Positions 13,014 through 21,560 of a stretch of 50,896 nucleotides of DNA are shown here, piece by piece. The notes under the pieces were generated by a model, which saw only the letters and a program-made list of their open reading frames with translations, was not told the DNA's origin and ran no database searches. The position numbers were made by a program, and so were the translations under genes. This stretch comes from Pseudoalteromonas luteoviolacea NCIMB 1942 (GTDB taxonomy: Bacteria > Pseudomonadota > Gammaproteobacteria > Enterobacterales > Alteromonadaceae), in the NCBI RefSeq assembly GCF_001625595.1, contig NZ_AUXT01000113.1, forward strand, positions 1 to 50,896. Direction: 5' to 3'. Each line of letters starts with the position of its first letter. The first letter of the stretch is position 1.

Positions 13014-14081
13014 ATGAGTAAAACACGAGAAAATTCAATCAAAAAGGCTGTGCTTGGGACAATACTAGTGACTATTGGGTTTAACTTTAGTCCACCAATC
13101 GTGCATGCAAGCCACCATTTTGAAAGCAAATTGGCACAACAGCATCCAAAGTTTGATTTAACTGACATGTTTGTTTTTAACTCGGACCAGCGTGGTTACA
13201 CATCATTTATGATGGATGTAAATCCTACCACTAAACACAAAGCGGAGTTCGGCACAAATGGCGTTTATAGCTTTCATATTGCGCGAGACACATCATTGAG
13301 TGGAGGAGGCTTGACGATAACGGCGCACTTAAAAGGTGAACAATTGGTTTTTGGTATAATAGATGGCGCAAATCAGGCTATTGGTACCAAAGGCAAAGTC
13401 TTTGGAAAAGCGACTGTTGGTAAGCCCGCTAAGTTCAAAAATGGCATTAAAGTTTGGAGCGGCGCTGCACACGACCCGTTTGTTGGAAACTCAGAGGGGA
13501 TTATAGGGTTTTTAACGACTCTGATTGGAAAAGGCAAACTTGAGTTGACAAAGTTCAACAACGGAGTCGATTTGTTTAAAGATTTTAAAAGCAGCATTAT
13601 TCTAATTGAAGTGCCAAACAAGATGCTACCCGAGAGTATCCAAGTGTATGCGACTAGCGCAATATACAATATTGACCAGTGGGTACAGGTTAATAGGGTG
13701 GCAAATCCGCTGGTAACGCATCTATTTTTAGCAAATAACAAAACGGAGGTCAGTGAGCATGTTCATCATCGTCCGGATAGCGATTTATCTCGCAGATATG
13801 CGATATCCGGTATGGTATTAAGGGCAGTGGCGCTTGATGGTAAGAAAGCAAACTTAGTAGAGTATTCAGACTATGTAGCTGAGCAATTGTTACCAGACAT
13901 GATTGCTTATAAAGTGGGTAGTCGAGCAGAGTATCGTTATGGAAACATAAACGGACGCAAGCCAAGTGATGATGCGATGGATGCGGTGTTAAGTCTTTTT
14001 ATGGGGCGTAAAGTAACTGATCATGCTAATACATTTAACCGACACCCCAATAAATTTCCTTACGTAGTACCAGTAAAATAG
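13014..14081 (+). CDS. Exported DUF4331 family protein
   Basis: Member of the DUF4331 family, function unknown. 355 residues from the ATG at 13014, which has AGGAG 8 bases upstream; the frame is open back to 12870 but that part looks non-coding. Residues 1-31 are a signal peptide (KKAVLGTILVTIGF, ending at a VHAS cleavage region). The mature protein starts with the family hallmark SHHFES...DLTDMFVFNS, followed by a mostly beta-strand domain with GVYSFHIARDTSL, SGAAHDPFVGN and TKFNNGVDLF, and a C-terminal SDDAMDAVLSLFMGRKVTDH. Expected location is periplasmic or extracellular. Divergent from the AraC-type regulator, which may control it. The family often co-occurs with oxidative-stress or sigma-factor genes, none of which is visible here. 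Confidence 0.8.
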   Translation: MSKTRENSIKKAVLGTILVTIGFNFSPPIVHASHHFESKLAQQHPKFDLTDMFVFNSDQRGYTSFMMDVNPTTKHKAEFGTNGVYSFHIARDTSLSGGGLTITAHLKGEQLVFGIIDGANQAIGTKGKVFGKATVGKPAKFKNGIKVWSGAAHDPFVGNSEGIIGFLTTLIGKGKLELTKFNNGVDLFKDFKSSIILIEVPNKMLPESIQVYATSAIYNIDQWVQVNRVANPLVTHLFLANNKTEVSEHVHHRPDSDLSRRYAISGMVLRAVALDGKKANLVEYSDYVAEQLLPDMIAYKVGSRAEYRYGNINGRKPSDDAMDAVLSLFMGRKVTDHANTFNRHPNKFPYVVPVK

Positions 14082-14109
14082 TGCAACTTATACGCTTTAT
14101 CTAAGCTTT

Positions 14110-14135
14110 GGTGTTTCTACTATTTTTGAAACACC
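14110..14135 (+). terminator. Hairpin downstream of the DUF4331 gene
   Basis: 8-bp stem GGTGTTTC / GAAACACC with a 10-base loop, 28 bases past the stop codon. It is followed by TTGCT, not a real T-run, so termination is only likely. Further on, an inverted repeat CTAAAT / ATTTAG (14413-14430) and an isolated TTGACA (14334-14339) lie in the 434-base gap before egtB; nothing else is visible there. Confidence 0.45.
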
Positions 14136-14515
14136 TTGCTCGAATGGTGGTCAAAAATTTTAAGTTGAAACCTCATTTATAGCCGAGGTTTAGGTATTAC
14201 GCGGGTTTAGACGTTAACCCTGTGTGCTTTCTCAAACAAATGGTGTGCAAAAAAATACAGAGGCATTCTATTACAGGTAGCGTGTGGCCAGCTATGATTT
14301 GATAACTATGCCACTGCGCATTGTTAACCAAACTTGACACATTTAAATCGCTATACAATCTTCAATGATTGGAATGTATTTAATTTGTGTTCCGATAAAT
14401 AGACGGAAACGCCTAAATAATGGCATTTAGATCGTGGTTTCAATAGACATTGGTTTGTGGTGTTTAGCAAGAAAATGGCAAGCTGAATTAGGAAGGCTTC
14501 TTAGTTAGGTAGCTT

Positions 14516-15790
14516 ATGAAATGGCAGCAATTAAGCAGTAACGAAAAATCTAAGTACTTTGTTGGTGAATATCTTAGGGTAAGGGAGCGTTCAACTTCGC
14601 TTTGTTCATGTCTAGCAGCTGAAGATCACGCTGTTCAACCGGTTGCATATGTGAGTCCACCGAAATGGCATTTAGGCCACACTACATGGTTTTTTGAAGA
14701 AGTTATATTGGAAAAATGTTTGAGCGGATATACGCGGTTTAATCAGCAGTATCGGTTGTTGTTTAATTCCTATTATAAGTCAGCAGGTAAGCATTGGCAG
14801 CAGAACCAGCGCGGTGACCTTTCAAGACCAACCGTCGAGGAGGTAATACGCTATAGGAGTTATGTAGATAACCTTATCGTGAATTATTTATCCAGCGCTG
14901 AAGTTGATGATAGTGATTTATCCTTGCTCGAGATTGGACTTCATCATGAGCAGCAACATCAAGAGCTGCTGTTGATGGATATTAAATATATTTTTGGGTG
15001 CAACCCCATCTCACCGGTATTTAGTGAGGCTCGCCTTAGTACTGCCTCTCTCATCAACCAGACATGGCGTTCATTTAACGAAGGGATATCCCAGATTGGT
15101 GCTTTTGAGGGCTCTTTTGCGTATGACAATGAAAAACCTAAACATAAAACTTATATCTATTCATTTGCTATTAGCGAAAGCACAGTAACAAATGGTGACT
15201 ATCTTGAGTTTATTGACAGCGGAGGATATGACCAAGCAGAGTTTTGGTTGAGCCTAGGGTGGGATTGGGTAAGTAATGAGGAAATCACGCATCCATTATA
15301 TTGGCGAAAAATAGACAACGAGTGGTATGAGTTTTCGTTACATGGTCTAAATTTATTGGATCTCAATGCGCCTGTCACACACGTTAGTTATTTTGAAGCT
15401 GATGCATATGCAAAATGGAAAGGTGTAAGGTTGCCTAGTGAGCAAGAGATGGAAGTGTATCTGGCCTCATACGATGGCGAATTCTTTGGGATATCTGAGT
15501 GCGAAAAACGAGCGCGTGATAAACCTGACATTTATCACCCAACTCAAAGTGACGCACCGTTTGGTCAAGTTTGGTGTTGGAGCAAAAGCCAGTACTCAGG
15601 CTACCCCGGTTACAAACCATATCAGGGGATGCTTACTGAGTACAATGGCAAGTTTATGTGCAATCAATTTGTTCTGAGAGGAGGATGTATAGCCACACCT
15701 TACGGTCATTACCGTCATAGCTATCGCAATTTTTATGCACCAAATCAACGTTGGATGTTTTCAGGCATCAGATTAGCAAAGGATATTTAA
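14516..15790 (+). CDS. egtB: Ergothioneine biosynthesis sulfoxide synthase EgtB
   Basis: Non-haem iron enzyme that joins a sulfur donor to trimethylhistidine (hercynine) with O2, giving the sulfoxide precursor of ergothioneine. 424 residues. N-terminal DinB-like domain carries the iron ligands: WHLGH (H52/H55) and HHEQQHQELL with the HxxxH pair H144 and H148. The C-terminal formylglycine-generating-enzyme-like domain (about 190-424) shows FAISESTVTNGDYLEFI, GVRLPSEQEME and the end block VLRGGCIATPYGHYRHSYRN...FSGIRLAKD. No egtA, egtC or egtE is nearby, so the sulfur donor and the lyase step cannot be read from this locus; the domain pattern resembles the proteobacterial, EgtA-independent type. 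Its stop codon overlaps the egtD start by one base. Confidence 0.9.
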   Translation: MKWQQLSSNEKSKYFVGEYLRVRERSTSLCSCLAAEDHAVQPVAYVSPPKWHLGHTTWFFEEVILEKCLSGYTRFNQQYRLLFNSYYKSAGKHWQQNQRGDLSRPTVEEVIRYRSYVDNLIVNYLSSAEVDDSDLSLLEIGLHHEQQHQELLLMDIKYIFGCNPISPVFSEARLSTASLINQTWRSFNEGISQIGAFEGSFAYDNEKPKHKTYIYSFAISESTVTNGDYLEFIDSGGYDQAEFWLSLGWDWVSNEEITHPLYWRKIDNEWYEFSLHGLNLLDLNAPVTHVSYFEADAYAKWKGVRLPSEQEMEVYLASYDGEFFGISECEKRARDKPDIYHPTQSDAPFGQVWCWSKSQYSGYPGYKPYQGMLTEYNGKFMCNQFVLRGGCIATPYGHYRHSYRNFYAPNQRWMFSGIRLAKDI

Positions 15791-16788
15791 TGACACACTT
15801 CAGATTACTCACGCAAGACGCACATGGTGAAAATACCCAAGATGACCAGCTGGCAATAGAAGTCCTGACGGGGCTGAGCGCTACACCCAAACACCTGTCA
15901 GCAAAGTATTTTTATGACGATACTGGAAGTGAAATTTTTCAGAAAATTACTCGGCATGAAGATTATTATCTTACAGCCAAAGAAGTTGAAATTTTGACCC
16001 GAATTAGCGGGCAGTTAGCGCAGTTAATTGACGAACAAGAAATTGATATTATTGAGCTTGGTGTAGGGGACGGCCACAAAAGCAAATTGATTATAGATGG
16101 CTTTTTACAAAGTGGTTGTAAAGTAAACTTCTACCCTATCGATATATCAGAAAAAGCCATGGTGATGTTACAAGAGAACATTGTACCGGATGATAAGTTG
16201 ACAATTCATGGTGTCGTTGCAGAGTATTTTGAAGGGTTGAAGCTAGTTAGAAGTCAATCGAGTAACAAACAATTGGTGCTCTTTTTAGGCTCAAATATTG
16301 GCAACTTTAATCGAGAGCAGAGCCAAGGTTTTCTGAGAAAACTATGGATGAGCTTGAATGCATCAGACTTCATATTAACTGGCTATGATTTGAAAAAGGA
16401 TGTGAATAAACTCACTGCGGCTTACAATGATAGGGCTGGACTGACAGCGCAATTTAACCTCAACTTACTGCACCGTATAAACACCGAATTGGGTGGCAAC
16501 TTTAAGCTAGAAAAGTTTCAACATTTTGGCGTTTATAATCCCATATTAGGCGCAATGGAAAGCTATGTGCTTTCAACCGAAAAGCAGGAAGTATATATTT
16601 CGGCCTTGCAACGAGCGTTTCAATTTGATGCATATGAAGCTATTCACTTAGAATATTCGTTTAAGTTTACACCAAATGATATTGAGTGTTTGTGCCAACA
16701 AACCGGCTTTAAAGTCATTAAACACTTTACAGATGACCAGCATCATTTTGTCGACTCTCTGTGGCAAGTTGTCAAAGATGGTCTGTAA
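15790..16788 (+). CDS. egtD: L-histidine N-alpha-methyltransferase EgtD
   Basis: SAM-dependent enzyme that trimethylates the amino group of histidine to hercynine, the substrate of EgtB. 332 residues, usual for EgtD. Family landmarks are present in order: KHLSAKYFYDDTGSEIFQKI, EDYYLTAKEVEIL, SAM motif IIELGVGDGHKSKL, the VLFLGSNIGNF block, LTGYDLKKD, and AQFNLNLLHRINTELGGNF with the substrate-binding Asn. The start at 15790 is chosen because the ATG overlaps the egtB stop (TAATG), a coupled arrangement; the frame extends upstream only into egtB. The order egtB-egtD is a minimal ergothioneine cassette. Likely confers protection from oxidative stress or light-generated singlet oxygen, which is known for the product rather than shown here. 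Confidence 0.9.
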   Translation: MTHFRLLTQDAHGENTQDDQLAIEVLTGLSATPKHLSAKYFYDDTGSEIFQKITRHEDYYLTAKEVEILTRISGQLAQLIDEQEIDIIELGVGDGHKSKLIIDGFLQSGCKVNFYPIDISEKAMVMLQENIVPDDKLTIHGVVAEYFEGLKLVRSQSSNKQLVLFLGSNIGNFNREQSQGFLRKLWMSLNASDFILTGYDLKKDVNKLTAAYNDRAGLTAQFNLNLLHRINTELGGNFKLEKFQHFGVYNPILGAMESYVLSTEKQEVYISALQRAFQFDAYEAIHLEYSFKFTPNDIECLCQQTGFKVIKHFTDDQHHFVDSLWQVVKDGL

Positions 16789-16824
16789 AGCAGGCGAGAG
16801 AAGCGAGCATTGAGATTGGTTCAC

Positions 16825-17631
16825 ATGGCGACAGAAATCCAAATGAATGAGACTTTTGTTCGTCAAGTGTTTTGTTTTCAGCACTATCTAGGTAGCTTTG
16901 CGCATGTTAGGCTGTGCACGCGGTTCTCTGAGTTTACCAACGGTGAAAATCTTCAATCAGTGGCCGCTAGTAATGCAACAGCTGCTACCGCGTTTGTATT
17001 ACCGAAGGTAAGTGGCCCCCATTTAATTCGTTGGTACTCACCTTATGGTGAAATTCAATTCTGTGGTCATGGGACTTTAGCAGCTGCTGATGTCTTGTTC
17101 ACAGCCCTAAATACACCTCAAGATACGCTATGCTTCCAGTCTGTCAGTCACTTAATTTGTGTGGAAAAGGAGGCTTCGAGCAGTTACAAAATGTTGCTTC
17201 CTCAATCCAGACTTAAATCAAGCACGCCATTGAGCGACGTTTTCAAGATATTTAGTGATAATGTATGTAAATTAGAACACACAGAGCCCGGCGATGGCTA
17301 TTTTGTAGCTCAGTTGCTAAATAGAGATAATCTAGTGACGTTTGACTTTGCTGTTGATAAATACTGTCAACTTACGCGCAGAGCGCTACTTGTAACTGCT
17401 CAAGATGTTGACCAATCTAACACCTTGTATTTTAGATACTTTGCTCCGCAGTATGGAGTCAAAGAAGACCCTGCAACAGGATCTGTGGCGCCACTATTGG
17501 CAGCATTTTGGCAGCTACCTACCAATCAGGTTTTCAACTGTTACCAATTGTCATCTTCAGGCGCTTTTTATCAAATTTCCCGGAACAACGATCAGGTATG
17601 TGTTCGGGCAAATGTGCGAACCCCCTGTTAG
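16825..17631 (+). CDS. PhzF-family isomerase-like protein lacking the usual Glu
   Basis: Related to PhzF / diaminopimelate epimerase-fold proteins, about 268 residues. Recognisable family blocks: LIRWYSPYGEIQFCGHGTLAAADVLF (with the conserved Gly-His), and the C-terminal RYFAPQYGVKEDPATGSVAPLLAAFW with the conserved Asp-Pro-x-Thr-Gly-Ser. Two departures stand out: the N-terminal G-N-P motif is absent, and the block that normally reads S-E-(S/T)-x-F-V reads TAATAFV, so the catalytic Glu of PhzF is Ala. The reaction is therefore unknown and may differ from isomerisation. Starts 37 bases after egtD on the same strand, so probably in its operon. The ATG at 16825 is taken; an in-frame TTG at 16810 and ATG at 16858-type positions are alternatives, none with a strong ribosome binding site. 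Confidence 0.75.
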   Translation: MATEIQMNETFVRQVFCFQHYLGSFAHVRLCTRFSEFTNGENLQSVAASNATAATAFVLPKVSGPHLIRWYSPYGEIQFCGHGTLAAADVLFTALNTPQDTLCFQSVSHLICVEKEASSSYKMLLPQSRLKSSTPLSDVFKIFSDNVCKLEHTEPGDGYFVAQLLNRDNLVTFDFAVDKYCQLTRRALLVTAQDVDQSNTLYFRYFAPQYGVKEDPATGSVAPLLAAFWQLPTNQVFNCYQLSSSGAFYQISRNNDQVCVRANVRTPC

Positions 17632-18322
17632 CCCACAATTTTGTATCGTTGCGGTAAGCTTATCTCTAATGATGAGTACATTTGTGTTAGATGAAGGTGG
17701 TAAAGAAAGCGAGTTCACTAAAAGGGTGAATTTATATTTCGACAGGTTTGAGCTGCTTTATGGAAAGGTATTGCAAGCGAGTTTTGGGTATAAGGGCCAA
17801 ATTATTTTTGCATCAATTGTTCTGAGTAGTCTGATGGTGCCGTTCTACATGTACTCGGCGAAAGAGCTGGCGCCGGGAGGAGATCAAAGCTCAGTGTACA
17901 TTGTTTCAGATGCGTCTCCTGCTTCTACCTTGGCAAATCATACGACCTAAAAATGCATTTAGTGGTATTAACTTTGTCGATTTTGAGCAAAGAGATGAGT
18001 CTGTTCAATACATGTTACCTACTTTATATGGACAGTTATCTCAGATCTCAGGTATTAAAGTGTTTCCGGTTTACCTATGCCATTGCCAACTGCCAGGCAG
18101 TTTGATGTGGAGCTGGTGGTTCAGTCTCAAGATAGTTACGAAGAGATGCTGAACTATGCTTATCAATTGGTCGGAGCCGCTTATGAAACAAACATGTTTC
18201 TTTTTGTCGACACTGATTTAAAAGTAAATAGGGTGCTTGCACACATTGAGTTTAAGCACGAACAACTAGCTGATTTAGGACTAGATGTATCAAGCGTTGT
18301 CAATCAAGTGTCATCTCTGCTG
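17630..18322 (+). pseudogene. Remnant of an RND-family efflux pump gene
   Basis: Fragment of an AcrB-like inner-membrane transporter. Three pieces in two or more frames match consecutive parts of such pumps: about 17630-17940 (LSLMMSTFVLDEG, RVNLYFDRFELLYGKVL, a hydrophobic helix then YSAKELAPGGDQ), about 17955-18075 (NAFSGINFVDFEQRDESVQ, LSQISGIKVFP) and about 18077-18322 (ARQFDVELVVQSQDSYEEML, FLFVDTDLKVNR, LGLDVSSVVNQVSSLL). There is a frameshift with loss of sequence near 17945, another near 18075, and both ends are missing. The 5' end abuts the PhzF-like gene and the 3' end runs straight into the truncated IS at about 18325. No functional product can be made. Confidence 0.85.
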
Positions 18323-18324
18323 TG

Positions 18325-18903
18325 GTAAATCGGTTTGATACTTCTGCTAAGCTTGACTAAGTTGTACCCCAATATCAATCCCCACAATTCTTGATACACA
18401 AGCTCAGCTGTCTTACTCCTTAGCGTAATCGCATTATGTTGCATGGATGATTTTATATCGCGGTAACCCGGCTCTATTTCCCAGCGTTCATGATATAAGT
18501 TGGCTATGTCGTTCGCGCTAAATTTATCTCTAGGCAGTGAGGTAAAGACGGTTTTATCTTTTCCGTCAATTTGATACGTAACCGCTCTAACTTGCCACTT
18601 CAGCAATAGGTTCATTGCGAAAGAATACCATACCAACCACTAACCAAAGCACCGTATCGCTGGGAAGTCTGCGTCTTCTGATTGTCGCTTTAGTTGATAG
18701 TTCTGCTACCTGTGCAATCCACTCAACAGGAATGTGTTCACAAAATGTAGACAGTTGAGCCAACTCTAGTGATGAATCATCGATAACATCGTTGAACAAA
18801 TACGTGTTTGGCATAAAAAAATCCGTAATCAGAAAACTAATTACGGATTTTCCATGACCTTTTGGATCGATCAACTGATCATTTTCTTAATAGATCAGCA
18901 TTG
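18325..18903 (-). mobile_element. Internally deleted, 3'-truncated IS4-family element
   Basis: Read on the minus strand from a left end at 18903 (CAATGCTGATC). The transposase would start at the ATG at 18814 (MPNTYLFNDVIDDSSLELAQ, RRRRLPSDTVLWLVVGMVFF) and breaks off after EPIAEV; at about 18600 it joins, in another frame, to WQVRAVTYQIDGKDK...LYHERWEIEPGYRDIK and ELVYQELWGLILGYNLVKL. Roughly 200 central residues, including both catalytic Asp regions, are missing. The C-terminal end is also missing: homology stops at LSRS where the RND remnant begins. The first 61 bases match the left end at 50843-50896 almost exactly, so this is a second copy of the same element. The left end lies only 36 bases from the nrdA stop. 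Confidence 0.85.
18815..18850 (-). terminator. Terminator hairpin in the IS leader, downstream of nrdA
   Basis: Perfect 11-bp stem AAATCCGTAAT / ATTACGGATTT (18819-18829 with 18840-18850) with a 10-base loop, followed on the minus strand by TTTTTT just before the transposase ATG. In the element it would shield transposase from outside transcription; here it lies 90 bases past nrdA and in the same direction, so it very likely terminates the nrdA transcript. Confidence 0.7.
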
Positions 18904-18939
18904 AGGTTATGATCGGGCTTTTTACTATTTTATAGCTTG

Positions 18940-21225
18940 TTAAATTTTACAAGCGCCGCCTTCACAGCCATCATCTTCTGCTTCTGGTTTCAATTCGTCT
19001 TGCGCATCAGCTGCACCATCACGTGTGTTATGGTAGTAAAGCGTCTTAACACCAAGTTTGTATGCTGTAAGTAAATCTTTCAACAACAACTTCATTGGTA
19101 CCTTACCGCCCTCGAATTTTGTAGGGTCGTAGTTTGTGTTAGCTGAAATTGTTTGGTCAATAAACTTCTGCATGATACCAACAAGGCCTAGGTAACCATC
19201 ATTTGATGGAATATCCCATAGTAATTCATACTGATCTTTTAGTTTTTCATACTCTGGTACTACTTGCTTCAAGATACCATCTTTACTGGCTTTAACACTG
19301 ATATGGCCACGAGGTGGTTCGATACCATTGGTTGCATTAGAAATTTGAGAAGACGTCTCTGAAGGCATCAATGCAGACACAGTAGAGTTTCTCATACCAA
19401 ACTCTTTGACGCTCTCTCTTAGTGCGTCCCAGTCAAGGTGTAAAGGCTCATCGCAAATGCTATCGATATCTTTTTTATATGTATCGATAGGCATGATACC
19501 TTTTGAGTAGGTCGTTTCATTAAATTTAGGACATGCGCCACGCTCTTTCGCAAGCTCGTTAGAAGCTTTCATTAGGTAGTATTGAATCGCTTCGAACGTT
19601 TTATGCGTCAATGCGTTTGCACTGCCATCGGAATACTTCTTACCATTTTTAGCAAGGTAGTAAGCAAAGTTAATGACACCAATGCCCAGAGTACGGCGAC
19701 CCATTGTAGCTGTGTGTGCAGCTGGAACCGGGTAGTCTTGGAAATCTAACAGGTTATCTAGTGCACGTACGGCAAGCTCAGCAAGCTCTTCTAGTTCAGA
19801 TAAATCTTTGATTGCGCCTAAGTTGAATGCTGAAAGAGTACAAAGTGCGATTTCGCCTTCTGCATCATTTACATTGTTTAGAGGCTTAGTTGGCAAAGCG
19901 ATTTCTAGACAAAGGTTTGACTGCCTAATTGGCGCGACCTTTGAATCAAACGGGCTGTGTGTATTACAGTGATCCACGTTTTGCAGGTAAATACGACCTG
20001 TACTTGCACGCTCTTGAGCAAACATTGAGAAGAGTTCAATCGCTTTAATGCGCTTCTTACGAATTGATTCGTCTTTCTCGTACTTAGTGTAAAGTTCCTC
20101 GAAAAGCTCTTGATCTTCAAAGAATGCGTCATAAAGCCCCGGTGTATCTGATGGGCTAAATAGCGTAATATATTCGTCTTTTAGAAGGCGCGTGTACATT
20201 GTTTTGTTGAACTGAACACCATAGTCCAAATGACGAACTCGGTTTTCTTCAACACCACGGTTGTTCTTAAGAACAAGTAAGTTCTCAACTTCTAGATGCC
20301 AAAGCGGGTAGAATAGGGTAGCAGCACCACCACGTACACCACCTTGAGAGCAGCTTTTCACAGCTGTTTGGAAGTGTTTGTAGAATGGAATACAGCCTGT
20401 ATGGAAAGCTTCGCCGTTACGAATTGGGCTGCCTAGAGCACGGATCCTACCTGCGTTTACACCGATACCAGCGCGTTGGCTGACATATTTTACGATAGCA
20501 GAAGAAGTTGCATTGATAGAATCAAGGCTATCATCACATTCAATCAGTACACATGAACTAAATTGACGTGTCGGTGTACGTACACCTGCCATAATAGGCG
20601 TAGGTAGAGAAATTTTAAATTGAGATACAGCATCATAAAAACGTTTGATGTAATCAAGACGCGTTTCTTTGTCGTAATCTGAGAATAGACTCGCAGCAAC
20701 AAGTAGGTACAAGAACTGAGCGCTCTCGTATATTTCGCCTGTTACACGGTTTTGAACTAGGTACTTTCCTTCCAATTGTTTTACTGCGGCATAGCTAAAA
20801 GTCATATCACGGCTATGGTCAATGTACTCGTTAAGTTCATTGAGTTCTTCACGTGTATAGTCTTTCAATAGGTGCTCGTCGTAGCGCTTTTCTTCCACAA
20901 GCTTGACGATTTGATCGTAAAGGTGTGGTGGCTCGAACTGACCGTAAGCTTTTTTCCTTAGGTGGAATACAGCTAAACGAGCGGCTAGGTATTGGTAATC
21001 TGGAGTATCTTTGGAGATTAAGTCAGCAGCTGCTTTGATGATAGTTTCATGAATGTCTTCAGTACGGATCCCATCATAAAACTGAATATGAGATTTTAAC
21101 TCTACTTGAGAGACTGAGACATTATCTAGACCTTCTGCGGCCCAAGTTATCACACGATGAATTTTATCTAAATCAAGCGGTTCTTTACGACCGTTTCTTT
21201 TACTGACAGATAATTGTTGGTTCAT
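18940..21225 (-). CDS. nrdA: Class Ia ribonucleoside-diphosphate reductase, alpha subunit
   Basis: Large catalytic subunit that reduces ribonucleoside diphosphates to deoxy forms, using a tyrosyl radical from NrdB. 761 residues, same length as the E. coli protein and apparently intact. N-terminal ATP-cone (KRNGRKEPLDLDKIHRVITW, about 8-90); active-site blocks SSCVLIECDDS, QSNLCLEI (radical Cys and Glu) and ALCTLSAFNLGAI (partner Cys); radical-transfer tyrosines in TLYYHNTRDG; mobile C-terminal tail CEGGACKI with both redox cysteines. The expected next gene, nrdB, is absent: an IS remnant starts 36 bases past the stop. nrdB must be elsewhere for the enzyme to work. The upstream region carries NrdR-like and DnaA boxes. 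Confidence 0.97.
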   Translation of the reverse strand: MNQQLSVSKRNGRKEPLDLDKIHRVITWAAEGLDNVSVSQVELKSHIQFYDGIRTEDIHETIIKAAADLISKDTPDYQYLAARLAVFHLRKKAYGQFEPPHLYDQIVKLVEEKRYDEHLLKDYTREELNELNEYIDHSRDMTFSYAAVKQLEGKYLVQNRVTGEIYESAQFLYLLVAASLFSDYDKETRLDYIKRFYDAVSQFKISLPTPIMAGVRTPTRQFSSCVLIECDDSLDSINATSSAIVKYVSQRAGIGVNAGRIRALGSPIRNGEAFHTGCIPFYKHFQTAVKSCSQGGVRGGAATLFYPLWHLEVENLLVLKNNRGVEENRVRHLDYGVQFNKTMYTRLLKDEYITLFSPSDTPGLYDAFFEDQELFEELYTKYEKDESIRKKRIKAIELFSMFAQERASTGRIYLQNVDHCNTHSPFDSKVAPIRQSNLCLEIALPTKPLNNVNDAEGEIALCTLSAFNLGAIKDLSELEELAELAVRALDNLLDFQDYPVPAAHTATMGRRTLGIGVINFAYYLAKNGKKYSDGSANALTHKTFEAIQYYLMKASNELAKERGACPKFNETTYSKGIMPIDTYKKDIDSICDEPLHLDWDALRESVKEFGMRNSTVSALMPSETSSQISNATNGIEPPRGHISVKASKDGILKQVVPEYEKLKDQYELLWDIPSNDGYLGLVGIMQKFIDQTISANTNYDPTKFEGGKVPMKLLLKDLLTAYKLGVKTLYYHNTRDGAADAQDELKPEAEDDGCEGGACKI

Positions 21226-21271
21226 AAGCTATGCCTGTATTCCCAAGTTCTTTATATTGGTTAGGAAATCA

Positions 21272-21318
21272 CCACTAGATATGGTGCCTATTTGAAATTG
21301 CATCACAAGATAGTGTGG
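21272..21318 (-). promoter_or_regulatory. Two tandem NrdR-box-like sites upstream of nrdA
   Basis: Sites at 21272-21287 (CCACTAGATATGGTGC) and 21303-21318 (TCACAAGATAGTGTGG) resemble the 16-base NrdR consensus (CAC-WxATA-x-GTG). Their start-to-start distance is 31 bases, the three-helical-turn spacing known for paired NrdR boxes. They lie 47-93 bases upstream of the nrdA start, where repression by NrdR would act. Confidence 0.75.
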
Positions 21319-21346
21319 TTATTTGTATTTTGCAATAGAACAAATT

Positions 21347-21426
21347 GGCTCAGATTGTGGATAACATTGGGATAAATTCATGACGTTAGTATTTACTAAC
21401 CTTCAATTATCCACGTTGTCTGAGCC
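21347..21426. promoter_or_regulatory. Two DnaA boxes within a large inverted repeat
   Basis: TGTGGATAA at 21356-21364 is a perfect DnaA box on the minus strand; TTATCCACG at 21407-21415 is a one-mismatch box on the plus strand. Outside each lies GGCTCAGA (21347-21354) and its complement TCTGAGCC (21419-21426), so boxes and arms form one imperfect inverted repeat with a 42-base centre. E. coli nrdAB is also controlled by two upstream DnaA boxes. Bases 21427-21560 beyond hold an AGACAC / GTGTCT hairpin (21524-21543) near the gph 3' end and nothing else clear. Confidence 0.7.
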
Positions 21427-21560
21427 CTTAAAAAAATCAACTTCAATACAAGGATTTTTGTCTTTTTTTGGTAAAAAATCCGAGTGATTTTTTTATGTTC
21501 AATTTCTTTCCCAACTAAGTGTAAGACACAATATGTAGTGTCTCAAATTATAATTTCTTA

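Noticed and set aside
13373..13741. 122-codon frame antisense to the DUF4331 gene
   Set aside because: Opposite a gene with signal peptide and family motifs; no recognisable content.
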